Shown piece after piece: positions 21,696 to 33,231 of a stretch of 64,000 bases of DNA. How positions within the stretch are numbered: the first letter of the stretch is position 1; each line of letters starts with the position of its first letter. The translations under genes were made by a program, and so were the position numbers. The notes under the pieces are model-generated. The model was given only the letters and a program-made list of their open reading frames with translations, did no database searches and was not told the DNA's origin. This stretch comes from Furcasterigmium furcatum (Eukaryota; Ascomycota; Sordariomycetes; Glomerellales; Plectosphaerellaceae), in the NCBI GenBank assembly GCA_001599815.1, contig BCIA01000006.1:2544961-2608960 (forward strand), read 5' to 3'.

Positions 21696-24168
21696 ATTGG
21701 CGAGAACGACAGGCGGACGGCGAGAGTCGAAAGTTGGAAAGCGAGTGACTGTCAAGTTGTAAAGGCAAGCGGATGACCACAAGACTTCCGGGCTCTCACG
21801 GCGGCATAAGTAATAGAGATGCGTCTCTACGCGAAGGCATGACATGCCAACGACTCCGCCACGACCATGTGCAAGTATCGTCGGATGTATCAGGTGGTCG
21901 ACGAGAGCCCCCTTTTCCTGGGGGTGTGGTTTCGTTTCGACTCATGCCTGCAACACTGAGGGGGTCGACACGAGGGGCCGAGCGCGAGAAAGAAACTTAA
22001 GCATACAGCACTGCAGGACTTGTGGCCATGGGATGAAAACTCGGGATCGCCTTAATTGTCTCTTGGCCTAGTTGATTGGGAGTGGCCTTGATAGCCTTTT
22101 GCGCCGAAGGACGGGCAGCTGGAATGGGATGCAGCAGGTCTCCGGCTCGGCGGTAGTTCGAGATCGGAGGAGTCCGAGAGCCCGATGAATTGGGCGGCAG
22201 CGGAAGTGGATCTGTGTCTAAAGTGTTTGGGACGGCAGCAGAGGCCGGGATGCCCCATGAGGGAATGAAACATCCATTAATCGTCAGGATGGGATTAATT
22301 GACCTGATTCCCTATCTAGAGATGATTGACATCGGCTTCCCCGGTCGCATCGCTAGATCAGCTTCTTCCTCAGTTCAGCCGATGGATGGAACCTAGTGTG
22401 CCATCACCGCGAACTCAACGAGAGCTCGACGTAACCATACCGCTGAGCGTGAGGTTGACCTGAATCATCGTGTCGCACGTTTGACATGGATGGTGACGGC
22501 CCCGACTCCGTTCGTGGGTCCGGCTCCCCGCCAGCCGGCCGGCCACCCAGTCGCATCGCATCCCAGTGTCTGATCCATTCTCTGCCCCTGAGGCAGAAAT
22601 TTGTCAAATGGTATGAATATTAATACCTCCCCAGGCCTCTGCAGATGGCATTGTTGATCCTGAGTTGGTTCGTACTTGTAGATCCAAACGAAACAAACTG
22701 CCAAGAAGAGACTTGCTGAGGGTAATGGACACCTCCTTCTGGAATCTTCATGGCGAGATGTTCAGAGGCAATCTGCGTTCAAGTATCGTAGGGATCTTGC
22801 GCCGGGAACTTCTGTGGGATACTGGGACATATCAGCTATGAAAGCCACTGGTAAAGTCGAAGCCTCCTGACTAAGGTAGAGAGATCCCTTTTCTTAACTT
22901 ACTAATCTTTGGTACGTATTTGAGGTCGGTGCTGGGCCGCCCGTGACGTCGCCGCATTAGGCATGACAGCGGAGGTCGCGCGACACTCACCAATCAGCCC
23001 AGCCCGGACACCCCGCGAAGAGCGTCGGAACGAGTGGCGGCCGCTTGCTCGCTGCTCCCGGCATCGTTCCAACGGAAAGGAAGGCAATCGCAAGTAAGCG
23101 TTTCTATTCCGGACCTGACTTGACGAAGCTAGTTTCTAGTGTGTCCAGTAAAAATAGTCTTCTTTTGCGTTCTGCCATCAGCTGGCCACTGGCTCAAGTT
23201 CCGCCACGGCCTCACGCGCGTTGATGTTGATCCCAGAGAACTGGGTATTGTGGTTCCCTGGAACGCCGAGTCGACGCGAAAGCAGTGATCGTCATTTCCA
23301 GGGGCATGCCATGAGGCGAGTGCTAGCCGTCGGACCCGAGACTGCCACTGGGCTGGGCTGCCCCAATCACAGCGCGGTCTTCCCTGGCAAAATGGTCACT
23401 GATTCCAGGGGTCGCACAGGCTCCGGGATCGCCAAGGAACGGGACCAAGGCTGCTGGCAGATTCTTGGAAGGCTTGTTTCTCCTGTTCCCAGTATTGGCG
23501 CTCCCTGATTGGGCGCTGCATCGACATCGGAACACCGGCATCAGCGGGGCCCACATTCCGCCGGACTAGCATGCTAGTCCCACGCTCGCGGCACACGAGT
23601 GCCAGCTCTTCGCACCTTTTCTCGCCGGCACTTACGACGCCTTGTTCGTGTTTGGAGAGGTACAAGCCCGTCAACAATGGCCCTCATAATGACCAAGGTA
23701 CCGAGGGCCGGCGCGCTGCCTCCCAGGCCGGTCTCCTCGAGGTCCAGCTCGTGCTTTCGACCGACTATTGGTCTCCTCCATTCTCTTCCCTCCTCCATCT
23801 CTCGACATATCAACCATCAAACTGCATCTCGACGACGTCAGGGTTCCTGCATCTGAGATCTGAGTCTCCGGTTCCTTGCGCTTCTCGATACTAGCTGGGC
23901 CATACCTTCGTTCATCTTTCCCAGCCGACGACGACTCCATCGCTCCAACCTCCAACCAGCCGTTAACTTGCCCGACGTTAGGAGTCCAACCACCAACCAC
24001 CAAGCCCCTGGGCGCCTCGGCGGCTGCTGATCACGCCTCGTTTATGATTCAACCTCGCCTGTATCCTCCTTAAATCTTTCAGATCCCTCCGGCTTGGATC
24101 TGGTCTCGAGACTCTCCCCATATTCACGGCCTGTTCCTCGTCCCTCGTTTCTCGCGCCATCATCCATC
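21696..24168. other. 2.5-kb intergenic region without a supported gene
   Basis: Only short open frames without domains are present on both strands. The left part should be the chitin deacetylase promoter. From about 23700 to 24160 the sequence becomes CT-rich with many short AAC/CCA runs, as in fungal 5' UTRs, and leads into the GH76 gene. No tRNA gene or transposon was recognised. Confidence 0.4.
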
Positions 24169-25729
24169 ATGAAGACTTCACACACAACACGGGCCACCGC
24201 GGCCCTTCTGGCCTTGGGGCCCACTGCGAACGCCCAGGCCTTCAGCATCGACTCCGATGGTATGTCTCTGACTTCACCCCCTCACCTTGTCCTCGACTCA
24301 CGGTCCTAATCTCCGCGCAGCCGCCATCAAGCAGACGTCACGAACACTGGCATACGACATGATGACCTACTACAAAGGCAACCTGTCTGGCCAAACACCT
24401 GGAATTCTCCCCGGACCGCCGCCGGCTGGCGACTACTACTGGTGGGAGGCGGGTGCCATGTGGGGAGCGCTGATGGATTACTGGCACTACACCGGTGACT
24501 CGACCTACAACGACGTCGTGATTCAGGCCATGCAGTTTCAGACCGGAGACTCGGACGACTATCAGCCCGGCAACGTCACCCTGTCGCTCGGAAACGACGA
24601 CCAGGGCTTCTGGGGCATGTCCGCCATGCTCGCTGCCGAGCTGAACTTTCCCAACCCCGCGGATGACCAGCCGGGATGGCTCGCGTTGGCGCAGGCAGTC
24701 TTCAACACGCAGGCGGCCGAGGAGCGTCACGACGACTCGTGTAACGGCGGCCTGCGGTGGCAGATCCCCGTGACCAACAAGGGCTACAACTACAAGAACA
24801 GTGAGGACACCCATCTCGAGGGCCCGACCGACCCGCGCACGCGGACAAGATGCTGACTAGGACCCAGGTATCGCGAACGGCTGTTTCTTCAACCTCGGCG
24901 CCAGGTTGGCCCGCTACACCGACAACCAGACGTACGCCGACTATGCCGAGAAGACGTGGAACTGGATGAACGAGATCGGCTTCATGAGCGCCCAGTACCA
25001 CATCTACGACGGCGCCCATGTCGAGCACGACTGCAAGGACCTGAACAAGGCCCAGTTCTCCTACAACGCCGCCGTCTTCTTGCAGGGCGCGGCCCATATG
25101 TACAATTTTGTAAGCATGAACCCCATGATCAGCCATGTGGACCTTGGGACTGACAGCCGCAGACCAACGGCAGCGACAAGTGGAAGCAGCGTGTCGAGGG
25201 CCTCCTCGACAAGACCCTCCAGGTCTTCTTCCCCGACAACATCGCCTACGAGGTTGCCTGCGAGCCCCGCATGTCCTGCACGACCGACATGCTCTCTTTC
25301 AAGGGCTACCTCCACCGCTGGCTCGCCCAGGTCACGCGCGTCGCCCCCTTCACGGCCGAGAAGACCCTCCCGATCCTCAGGGACTCGGCCCGTGCGGCCA
25401 TCGCGCAGTGCACGGGAGGCGACAACGGGCGCACCTGCGGTTTCCAGTGGAGGAGTGGCAAGTACGACGGCGTGACGGGTGTCGGCGAGGTGATGAACGT
25501 GCTGGGTGCTGTGTCTTCGCTCCTCGTGGACAAGACCGGCGCGCCGCTCACGAACAGCACGGGCGGCACGTCGAAGGGCAACCCGGATGCGGGAGGAGAT
25601 GGTCACGACTATTCTCTGGCATACCCGCCCGCAACGACAGGGGATAAGGCCGGGGCAGCAATCATCACTATACTGCTGCTGGTGGGGGCCGTCTCGACGT
25701 TTACCTGGATGAGCCTGGGAGACGACTGA
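24169..25729 (+). CDS. GPI-type GH76 protein (Dfg5/Dcw1 family)
   Basis: Dfg5/Dcw1 proteins are membrane-attached GH76 enzymes thought to transfer GPI-linked mannoproteins to the cell wall glucan. Exons are 24169-24259, 24321-24800, 24868-25109 and 25163-25729, giving 459 residues. A signal peptide of about 23 residues is present. The GH76 acid pair is D123-D124 in GNDDQGFWG, and the region around WWEAGAMWG (about residues 71-79) is typical. The segment AQYHIYDGAHVEHDC followed by QFSYNAAVFLQGAA is also diagnostic. The last 25 residues are a hydrophobic helix with a short polar end, as expected for a GPI-anchor signal or a membrane anchor. The length is normal. Confidence 0.92.
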
Positions 25730-26379
25730 GGAGATACGCCCGGTGGATTTTTGGTTCGGGAAGGGTATATCATGTGCCTGGAGCATCGGCGTTGGGTCTG
25801 TATAATACCGAGTGGACGGAGGTGTTTTGCTCCGCTTCTGCCCTTTGACTTTCCCTCCTTGCGAAGAAGAGTCGCCTGGATTTGGGTGTTGTAATCTCGA
25901 AATGGCTCTCGCCATTGTGGTTCTTGTCGATAGACCTGACTCCTGTAAAAAGAATTACCAAATATTTTTTCAGCCTTTCGTCCAAAGCACTCTGCATTGG
26001 TGATGTAAGTAGTCCTTCCGTCTGGTATCCGCCAGGGACCAATTCAGGGGCTCGGCTCCATCGCTCAGGGGCACGGAGGGACTGGCGCCAAGTCGTTTCA
26101 GTGGCCGAGTCGCGGCCCAAGCTCCGGCAACAAACGGGCCACGCTTCGTCAACTCATCTGGGAAACTCACTCATCAACATCACGACAGCATCTAATGAAG
26201 CATTGACAGCGTGCGATCATCCCAGCCCTGCATACACCAACCCCGACCATTTCAAGACTTACCTGGACTTGGCAGCTTCAGCGCATTCAATTCATCCATT
26301 CACGGTCTGCCAGCGTGCGAAACAGCTCACCTCACTCACCTCGCTTCATCGGCCAGAACGGCCACCAGATAACATCGCC
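25730..26379. other. intergenic region
   Basis: This 650-bp region holds the GH76 3' UTR and the MYND gene promoter. The open frame continues upstream of 26380 to about 25882, but its composition changes and ATG 26380 directly precedes coding-like sequence, so the upstream part is treated as leader. Confidence 0.4.
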
Positions 26380-27180
26380 ATGCCTCTCCCAGACTTCAAC
26401 TCCCCGGCGCTCTTCCCCTCCTTTGCCTCCATCCCCCTCGAGGACGCCCCACCCCCCATCTCCGCCGCCTCAAAATCCATCGTGCCCTACCCGCCCAACA
26501 ACGCCGCCCCGTCCTCCTCCCTCCCGCCGCCGTACACGGCACCGCCGGACGCGGGAAACCCTCCCCCTCCGCCGTCCTACTCGCCCACCCCCGAGACGAC
26601 GACGCACTTCCTCCTCGCCCAGGTCAAGCAGAACATGACCATCACGAAGCCGACGCTCATCGCGACGGACGCCTCGGGGGCGGACTTTGCGATCACCTTC
26701 GAGGACAGGGGCATCGACCTCCGGCCCGTGAAGGCCGGGTGGACGGTGGTCGTGCCGGGGGCCACGAGGACGGCGCCGTCGGCGGACGGGGTGAAGAGGG
26801 GTTTCGTGCGGGTGCCGGAGGGCAGGGGGACGGGGGTGCACTACGTCCCTGCGCCGCTGGGGCGGGTGATGGAGGTCGGGAGGCGGCTGAACGAGGTGGA
26901 GGGGACGGTGGAGGCGGAGGAGGGGGATGAGGTTGGCAAGGGGTGCATGACGTGCGGGAAGGAAGAAGGTGAGGGCGGAAGGGGGCTGTTGAAGTGCACG
27001 GGGTGCGGGAGGGTGAAGTACTGCGGACGGGTGAGTCTCGAGATGCTGGTGATGAGGAGGGGAGTGAGCGCCGCGCTGACTTGATGTGTGTAGGACTGTC
27101 AGAAGAAGGACTGGACGGAGGGCGGGCACAAGAGTGACTGCAAGGTCTTCAAGGCAATGGCAGTGACCTGGGGGTCTTGA
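26380..27180 (+). CDS. MYND-type zinc-finger protein
   Basis: Exons 26380-27030 and 27094-27180 give 245 residues. The N terminus is Pro/Ser-rich and disordered (to about residue 80). A small uncharacterised region follows with VKQNMTITKPTLIATD. The C terminus is a MYND finger split by the intron. It has CMTC, KCTGC, KYCGR joined to DCQKKDW, and a final H-x3-C, with all eight zinc ligands in place. MYND fingers mediate protein-protein contacts, often in chromatin or signalling. The gene is short and no catalytic domain is present. Start 26380 is chosen because sequence upstream loses coding character. Confidence 0.82.
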
Positions 27181-27974
27181 GCCGGGGACTCGGACTGAGG
27201 ACTTCAAAGGAGCTTCATGTCCACCCCCAACCAGTGGCCGCAGTCAAAGATCTGGAAGTTCACTATCCGGATCTCCATGATGGGCGATGGAGGGGCGAGA
27301 TTTGGGGAAGATCTCGGGGAATCGGGTTGGGTTGGGGTTCCCCCGCACGCAGCTGTCGCTCGACGCATTGGGGTGTCGGTCGCGGAGAAGGATAGCCGGA
27401 CTTCCAAGGCGACGTCAACTTAACGAAAGGGGTCAGTCGGGAGAAGGGTGAACTTCAGACAGGCCCAGTCAGTCTCAAGATACCACTGCATGGAAGGGTA
27501 CCTTCCTCTGTGTCCCGTGTCAGGCGTGTAATAGCTGATAAAAACGTCTTTTTCACTATTTGACATTTCGTCAGTCGTGCATGAACTCCTTGCATTCATG
27601 GACGTCCGTTGAGCTCCTCTCACGACCCTGGCAAGCGTTTTCCGGGGTGGCGCTCTCGATGGCTTCTCCGCCCCTGAAGCTACCCCACACGCGAACCATC
27701 ATGACTAGTGCCAGGGGTCGATTCCCCGGATCCTGACTTGTATGGCAGAGACCTAGCTCGAGCAATGAGGGGTCCTCCGGAACCATATATCATCATCCCT
27801 CGGCTTCTCATGCGAACATCCTCTTCCTCTTGATAGTTGAAAAGCTGTTCCTTGACTTAGCAGTGGAACCTCTCTCCTTTGCCTCACTCTGTCTCTCTCG
27901 CTGCTGCTTTGAAGTGATACCCAACTCCTAACATACGCTCTCGTCAACTCGTTTGAACACCCTCAACCGCCAAC
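27181..27974. other. intergenic region
   Basis: No gene is supported in these 794 bp. CT-rich sequence at 27880-27960 is likely the 5' UTR of the hydrolase gene. Confidence 0.35.
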
Positions 27975-29210
27975 ATGGTCATCCTCAAATCACAGTCCGA
28001 CTACATCACCTTCGACCCCGACTTCCAGCCCCTCCCCAAGTACGGCCACCTCTCCACCATCGACCCTGAGTTCGCAAAGGTCAGGGATGCCACCGACGCC
28101 GCTGTCGCCCCCATGTGGGTGCCGGAGCTTGATATGGCCTCGTTCAAGGCCGCTTGGATGACGGCCCCGCCGGCACCCGAGGGCACCCCCGTCGAGGGCA
28201 AGGATGTCCTCACCGAGATCAGGACCTTCAAGGCCCGTGATGGTGCCGATGTCGGGGTCAAGATCTACAAGAGCGCGACCCCCACCACTGACAAGGCCGC
28301 GCTGATTGTGAGATTCCACGGAGGCGGCTGGGTTGTCGGCGGCCACTGCACAGAGGAGCCCGAGAGCCTCTTGCTGGCTGGTCTGGGAAACGCCGTCGTC
28401 GTGAGCGTGGACTACAGGATGTAAGTGCGAGGGATGCGGAAGTTCCAGCAGGCTTGCAACACTAACAACTGATCCAAGGGCCCCTGAGTTCAAGTACCCC
28501 TACGCCATTAACGACAGCTTCGATGCCCTGAAATGGGTGAGCTTACCCACCCCCCTTGATTCAACCGTAACCCCTAGGACACACACGTACTAACAACTGA
28601 ATACGCCAGGCCAAGGAGACCGCCCCCTCACTCGGAGCCGATCCCGAGAAGGTCATCCTCATCGGCGGCTCTGCCGGCGCCGGCATGGCCACCATCATCG
28701 CCATGAAGGCCCGTGACGCCGGCCTCACCGGCATCCGCGGCCAGGTTCTCAACTTCCCCGTCACCTGCCACCCCAAGTTCTTCCCAAGCGACAAGTACGA
28801 GTACGGCAGCTACCAGCAGAACCATGACGCGTCCGTCGTCAGCCTCCTGAAAATGGAGTTCTTCCTCGACCAGTATTTGCCCGACCCGAAGCCCGAGACC
28901 GACCACTCGCCGCTGCTTGCCGAGTCACTGGAGGGCATGGCCCCTGCGCGTAGGTTTCCCCTGCCTGTCACTCGTGATGTTATGCAAGTACTGACAGAGA
29001 GTAGTTGTGCAAGTCGCCGGCCTTGACGTCCTCAGGGACGAGGCCATGGCGTATGCTGAGCGCCTGCAGGCTGACGGCGTCCCGACAGAGCTCTACACGT
29101 ACGAGGGCATGCCGCACTGCTTTTACATGTTCGCAGCCCATCCCAAGGCGGTGGACTATTATCAGCGCGTGCTTGACTTTGTCAAGAAGACCATTGATGA
29201 TAGCAAATAG
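27975..29210 (+). CDS. alpha/beta hydrolase of the hormone-sensitive-lipase type
   Basis: This is a predicted esterase or lipase of the HSL (block H) group. Exons are 27975-28420, 28479-28536, 28610-28949 and 29005-29210, giving 349 residues. The oxyanion motif HGGGW is at 115-119, and the nucleophile elbow GGSAG puts the catalytic serine at S189. The acid is most likely D289 in GLDVLRDE and the base H319 in GMPHCFY. Intron 2 carries a textbook TACTAAC branch site. There is no signal peptide, so the enzyme should be intracellular. Such proteins occur both in detoxification and in secondary-metabolite pathways. It converges with a DHA2 transporter 229 bp away, but that alone does not establish a shared role. 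Confidence 0.9.
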
Positions 29211-29439
29211 CTACGGTCGGGGGAGAAGGCCAGGCTGTGAAGATGCATGGCGTGTTAAATGAAGCGTTTAGTTCGTTGTTCGAGTTGAATACATTGTGCA
29301 TGCCCTTTTATAGAGAAGTTGGGATGCGTACGAAACTGTGACATGACAGGGAGTGCCACCAGCCGACGCTGAGCCCCTGAACCCCTGAGCCCCTGAATTC
29401 TGCCATGCGGTCTTGTACAATTTGGTGCTAATGTTGCCA

Positions 29440-31236
29440 TCATACATTATCTTCACCCCGCCCGGAAGAGGTGCGTGAACTCTCTGGTTCAGACATCTTC
29501 TCCTCGACAATCTCCCGGCTTAAGTCCACCTGGCGGATGAACAACGTCGAGACCAGCCCGACAGCTGCCGCACCACAGTGAAACACCCACAGCCAACTCA
29601 GACTGTCCTGCAGGCACTGACGGACAACATCAAGCTGTGCCGCCGTGAGATGTAGCTCCTCGGTGCCCCCTCCCATTATTGAGATCATCCCGCCCCTTGT
29701 AAGCTTCTCTGCCACATGCTCGGGAACACCGGCCTCCATCACTTGGCTTCGACGCTCGCCCATCGCCGCCTGCAGGATGACCTGCCCGATAACCACCCCG
29801 ATCCCGATGGACACGTTCCTGATGAATGCAAACGTAGCGGTGCCAGCCGCCAGGTCGCCTTTTCTCACCAGAGCCTGGAGCCCGATCAGCAGCGCCTGCA
29901 AGTTCGGCGCGATGCCCAGCGCGGCCACGACCTGGAACAGGACCAGGCGTTTCCAGTCTCTGTGAGAGGGTAAGTCGACGAATAGCCCCAGCGCCAGAAC
30001 GGTGACCGCCATCGCGGCCCGAATGATCTCGATGCAGCGGCCCGTGAGCCGGATGGCCATCCCCGTCCCCATCGTGCACATGGCCAGAGGAAGCGCCGTC
30101 GCAAGTAGCCAGATACCGCTGTCGACGGGCGAAGCCGACAAGACCGTCTGGAAGTAGATAGGGAGAAAGAACGCCAGCCCCGAAAAGGCTATGCCGTGGA
30201 AGAACGTCGCGACATACGTCGCCACGACAGCCCCGTCGCGGAAGAGCTCAGGCGGCATCAGGGGATACCGCGACATCTTGACCTGCGTGAACGCAAAAAG
30301 CCCGTATGCCACCGCGCCAGAGCAGAGTAAGCTCAGCACGACCGGAGAGGTCCATGGGTATTGCACGCCGCCCATCTCGAGGCCGACGAGCAGCATTAGC
30401 GTCGCGGCAGCAAACACCGCCGCCCCGAGCCAGTCGATGGCCAGCAGGCCGGCGACCAGCGAGCCCTTCCCCCGTCTCGCGAGCAGATGTATCACGGCGG
30501 GGGAGTCCTGCATGAACACCACGAGAATGGCCATCGAGACCCCGCAGACGGGGAGGTTGATCCAGAAGCACCAGCGCCACGACAGCTCCTGTGCCAGGCC
30601 GCCGCCCAGAAGCGGCCCGACGCCCGACGCGAGCCCCCAAGCGGCGCCGACCATGCCGAAGTACAGCCCCCTGTCGCGCGGGGAGAAGGTATCCCCGATG
30701 ACGATGTTGACGAGCGCCATGACGCCGCCGGCGCCGAGGCCCTGGACGGCCCTGCCCGCGACGAGGACGGCGAGGGCCGGCGCGAGCGCGGAGACGAGGC
30801 TGCCCACCATGAAGAAGGACTGCGCGAGGATGAGGAGGGGTCTGCGACCGAGGAGGTCGCTGGCGCGCCCCCAGAGGGGGACCGCGGCCGCGCTGGCGAG
30901 GAGGTAGGCGGCGCCGATCCAGGCGAAGCCGGCGTCCGAGGCGGAGACGGAGCGGGCGATAGTCGGGAGGGCGGTGGTGATGAGGACGGCGTCGAGGGCC
31001 GCGAGGAAGACTGAGAGGCAGAGGGCGAGCATGAGGAGGGAGATTCGGCCGCGAGAGAGGGGGGGTTCAGGCGTTGCGGGCGGCTGTGAAGTAGAGGCTG
31101 TTGTGACGTCGTCCTCTGCTGCCTCTGAGATTCTCTGTAGAGACGGCGCATAGTGACGGGGTATGTCTGGTATGTTGGCTGCTCCCCCAGTTACTGCCAG
31201 GGGCGGCATAGGCTCTGGCGGTTCGAGCCTCGTCAT
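29440..31236 (-). CDS. DHA2-type MFS multidrug transporter
   Basis: A single-exon frame of 598 residues encodes a 14-helix major facilitator of the DHA2 drug:H+ antiporter group, which exports toxins or antifungals across the plasma membrane. The N-terminal tail of about 60 residues is hydrophilic. The first helix (LLMLALCLSVFLAALDAVLITTALPTI region) contains the family LDxxIxxxALP-type motif, and the loop GRASDLLGRRP after helix 2 is the MFS motif A. A GAGGVMALVNIVIGD segment and the GLASGVGPLLGGGL motif C of antiporters are also present. The C-terminal tail is Ser/Glu-rich. No intron is needed. Confidence 0.92.
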   Translation of the reverse strand: MTRLEPPEPMPPLAVTGGAANIPDIPRHYAPSLQRISEAAEDDVTTASTSQPPATPEPPLSRGRISLLMLALCLSVFLAALDAVLITTALPTIARSVSASDAGFAWIGAAYLLASAAAVPLWGRASDLLGRRPLLILAQSFFMVGSLVSALAPALAVLVAGRAVQGLGAGGVMALVNIVIGDTFSPRDRGLYFGMVGAAWGLASGVGPLLGGGLAQELSWRWCFWINLPVCGVSMAILVVFMQDSPAVIHLLARRGKGSLVAGLLAIDWLGAAVFAAATLMLLVGLEMGGVQYPWTSPVVLSLLCSGAVAYGLFAFTQVKMSRYPLMPPELFRDGAVVATYVATFFHGIAFSGLAFFLPIYFQTVLSASPVDSGIWLLATALPLAMCTMGTGMAIRLTGRCIEIIRAAMAVTVLALGLFVDLPSHRDWKRLVLFQVVAALGIAPNLQALLIGLQALVRKGDLAAGTATFAFIRNVSIGIGVVIGQVILQAAMGERRSQVMEAGVPEHVAEKLTRGGMISIMGGGTEELHLTAAQLDVVRQCLQDSLSWLWVFHCGAAAVGLVSTLFIRQVDLSREIVEEKMSEPESSRTSSGRGEDNV

Positions 31237-33231
31237 GGTCTCAGTTGCTTTTGGCAGGTGGAGTTATCGCGGGAGATATCACAGCCCAAGTATCGCGGAC
31301 ACATCTCTTCTTGTGAGCCCAGCGACACCTTGGAGAGACGATGATGGCTTAGACGAAGAGATGATGATACGCAGTCTGGGAGCACAAGGGTGTCCGCACG
31401 GCGTCTTATGACATAGGACTCTTCCAGGATGCCTGGTCCGTCCAGCACCCGATCCCCCGGACGTGAGCTGGCAGCCACATATCCGTTTCCATCAGACGAT
31501 GTGCCGGCATCATCTCCTGTCCCTCTTCCGTCGTGATGCCTCAAACTCGCTACAGCCGGCACCGCATTGGACGACGAGAAATGGCGCTTAGGCAGGGCGA
31601 CGAGCGATCTTGCACGGGGTCTGCAGCAAGACCAATCTGTAAGCTCAGGCGTTTCCAGGATGCATGCGCATTGTTAGTCGCGTCGTGCAGCGTTCGTGTT
31701 GCAGGAGGCGGCTGTTCACCGTGCCCTGCCACGGCTTCTCGATGATTATGGAAGCCTGGCAGCACAGGTTTAGCAGTGGCTGATGGGAGCATCGTCATGA
31801 GACCCTTAGCTGTACTGGCTCGTCCTTGCAAAGCGAGCCCCCCTGAGCGTCCCGGACCCTTCGCGGAGTCGGAAGCAGACTCAGGGGCTTCGTCCGACCC
31901 TCGCCCCCTTTTCGGACAACGCCACGTCCAACGGTCGGAACCACGACAAACCCTAGCTGAGACATGTGCCCATCACAAAGGACATTGTCTCGCCGACGGC
32001 GTGCTCGTAAAGCCAGGCTCGCTGCTCCTCCGGAGCCACCTGGCTGCCTCCTTTTTTCTCGTCGGCTGCTGCTCCGCCCTGTTGCCCGACATCCGGGATG
32101 TTCGTCAGCGCCTTGATTTGGCATTGACTCGTGGCGGCTCGGGCCGCCTGGGTCTGACAAGAGCTTGACCGTGTAGCACCTTTTCCCGAAATACAACCAG
32201 GGCACGAGGACAGGGGCGAGGCCTGCCATGCCGTGGTTCCGAGCCTGGTCGCACGGGGCCGGATCCTTGTGCTACGTGCCATGCTGTTCGCAAAGTCGTC
32301 ACCTGGGCAGCGAAGTCTTGATTGTTCCCGGAGGAACTGGGCAGGCTGTTGACATGTCCGAGTCGAACGAAGGGTACGCTGGCGAGGGGGCATAGACACG
32401 TCCTCGGTCACCATAGATAGCATCACGGAGAATCAGGCAACCAAAATATGAGGGCAACGACTCAATTCTTTCTGGGCTGTGACAGCACCGTGAGCGAGTG
32501 GACGTCGATGCCGCGGCCTCTCCAAGCTTCCATGGGCCACCATGGCAGCCCAGGATCTGGAGAGACCCGAATGACAGGCAAAATCAAAAAGCAGGGCCCA
32601 CGAGGCAGGCCAGACGATAGCGCATCCGCATTGTCGCCGGCACACTGCACTCGGTCCAATACGCCTGTCCCAGCGATGGCGTAGAAGCACTGTCGCTGTC
32701 GAGTTGGCGAGTGTCAAATCCTCGTCCGACAGCGTATCCAAACACGGATGGGGTATCATATAGAAACAGCAAAAAAAGCAAATCCCGCTCATGCTCAAAT
32801 CCTCCCTTCCTCCCTCTGTTTTTGGTTCCCACGAGACGGACCCGAGGGCGATAGCGCTGAGCATTGTCGCCGGTCGCCGTCTCACGTTCCAAATACGCCG
32901 TTTCCCAGCGATGGCGTAAGAGCACTGTCGCTGTCGAGGATGCCTGCCTCTCGTTGCCCGTCGCTCTCGCCAGGCGACGGGTGTAACTCGTGCTTCATCT
33001 CGGATGAAATGCATATCCAAACATTAGATGGGTGTATCGTAAACCAGTGCGTCGAAAAATGATTATGACGAAGTGAAAGTGTGTGTGACCGAAAAGGAAA
33101 TCGGCGGGTTGACTCGCAAGTCACGCCGATGGTTGTCGTTCGCTTGTCGAGGGGCTGGGCTGGCTGTTCGGCACGCAGACCCCTTACCTCCCCCGCCGAG
33201 TCTGACGTTTGAGAGGTCGGCCCTCTCGGAC
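31237..33231. other. 2.0-kb intergenic region between two MFS genes
   Basis: No gene is supported. The left part should carry the DHA2 promoter. An imperfect direct repeat occupies roughly 32610-33040 and is listed separately. Open frames that cross it appear in both copies only because the copies share sequence. Confidence 0.45.
32612..33040. repeat. diverged direct duplication (two copies)
   Basis: Copy A begins near 32612 and copy B near 32846. Both share gcattgtcgccgg, then aatacgcc, cagcgatggcgta and gcactgtcgctgtcgag in the same order with few changes. The offset is about 235 bp. A further shared stretch (tatccaaaca plus gatggg) follows at an offset of about 280 bp, so one copy has gained or lost roughly 44 bp. 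Neither copy codes for a recognisable protein. Confidence 0.75.

Noticed and set aside
31776..33020. open frames crossing the 2-kb gap between the MFS genes
   Set aside because: They change register over the duplicated segment, have no domain, and similar peptides in both copies follow from the DNA repeat.
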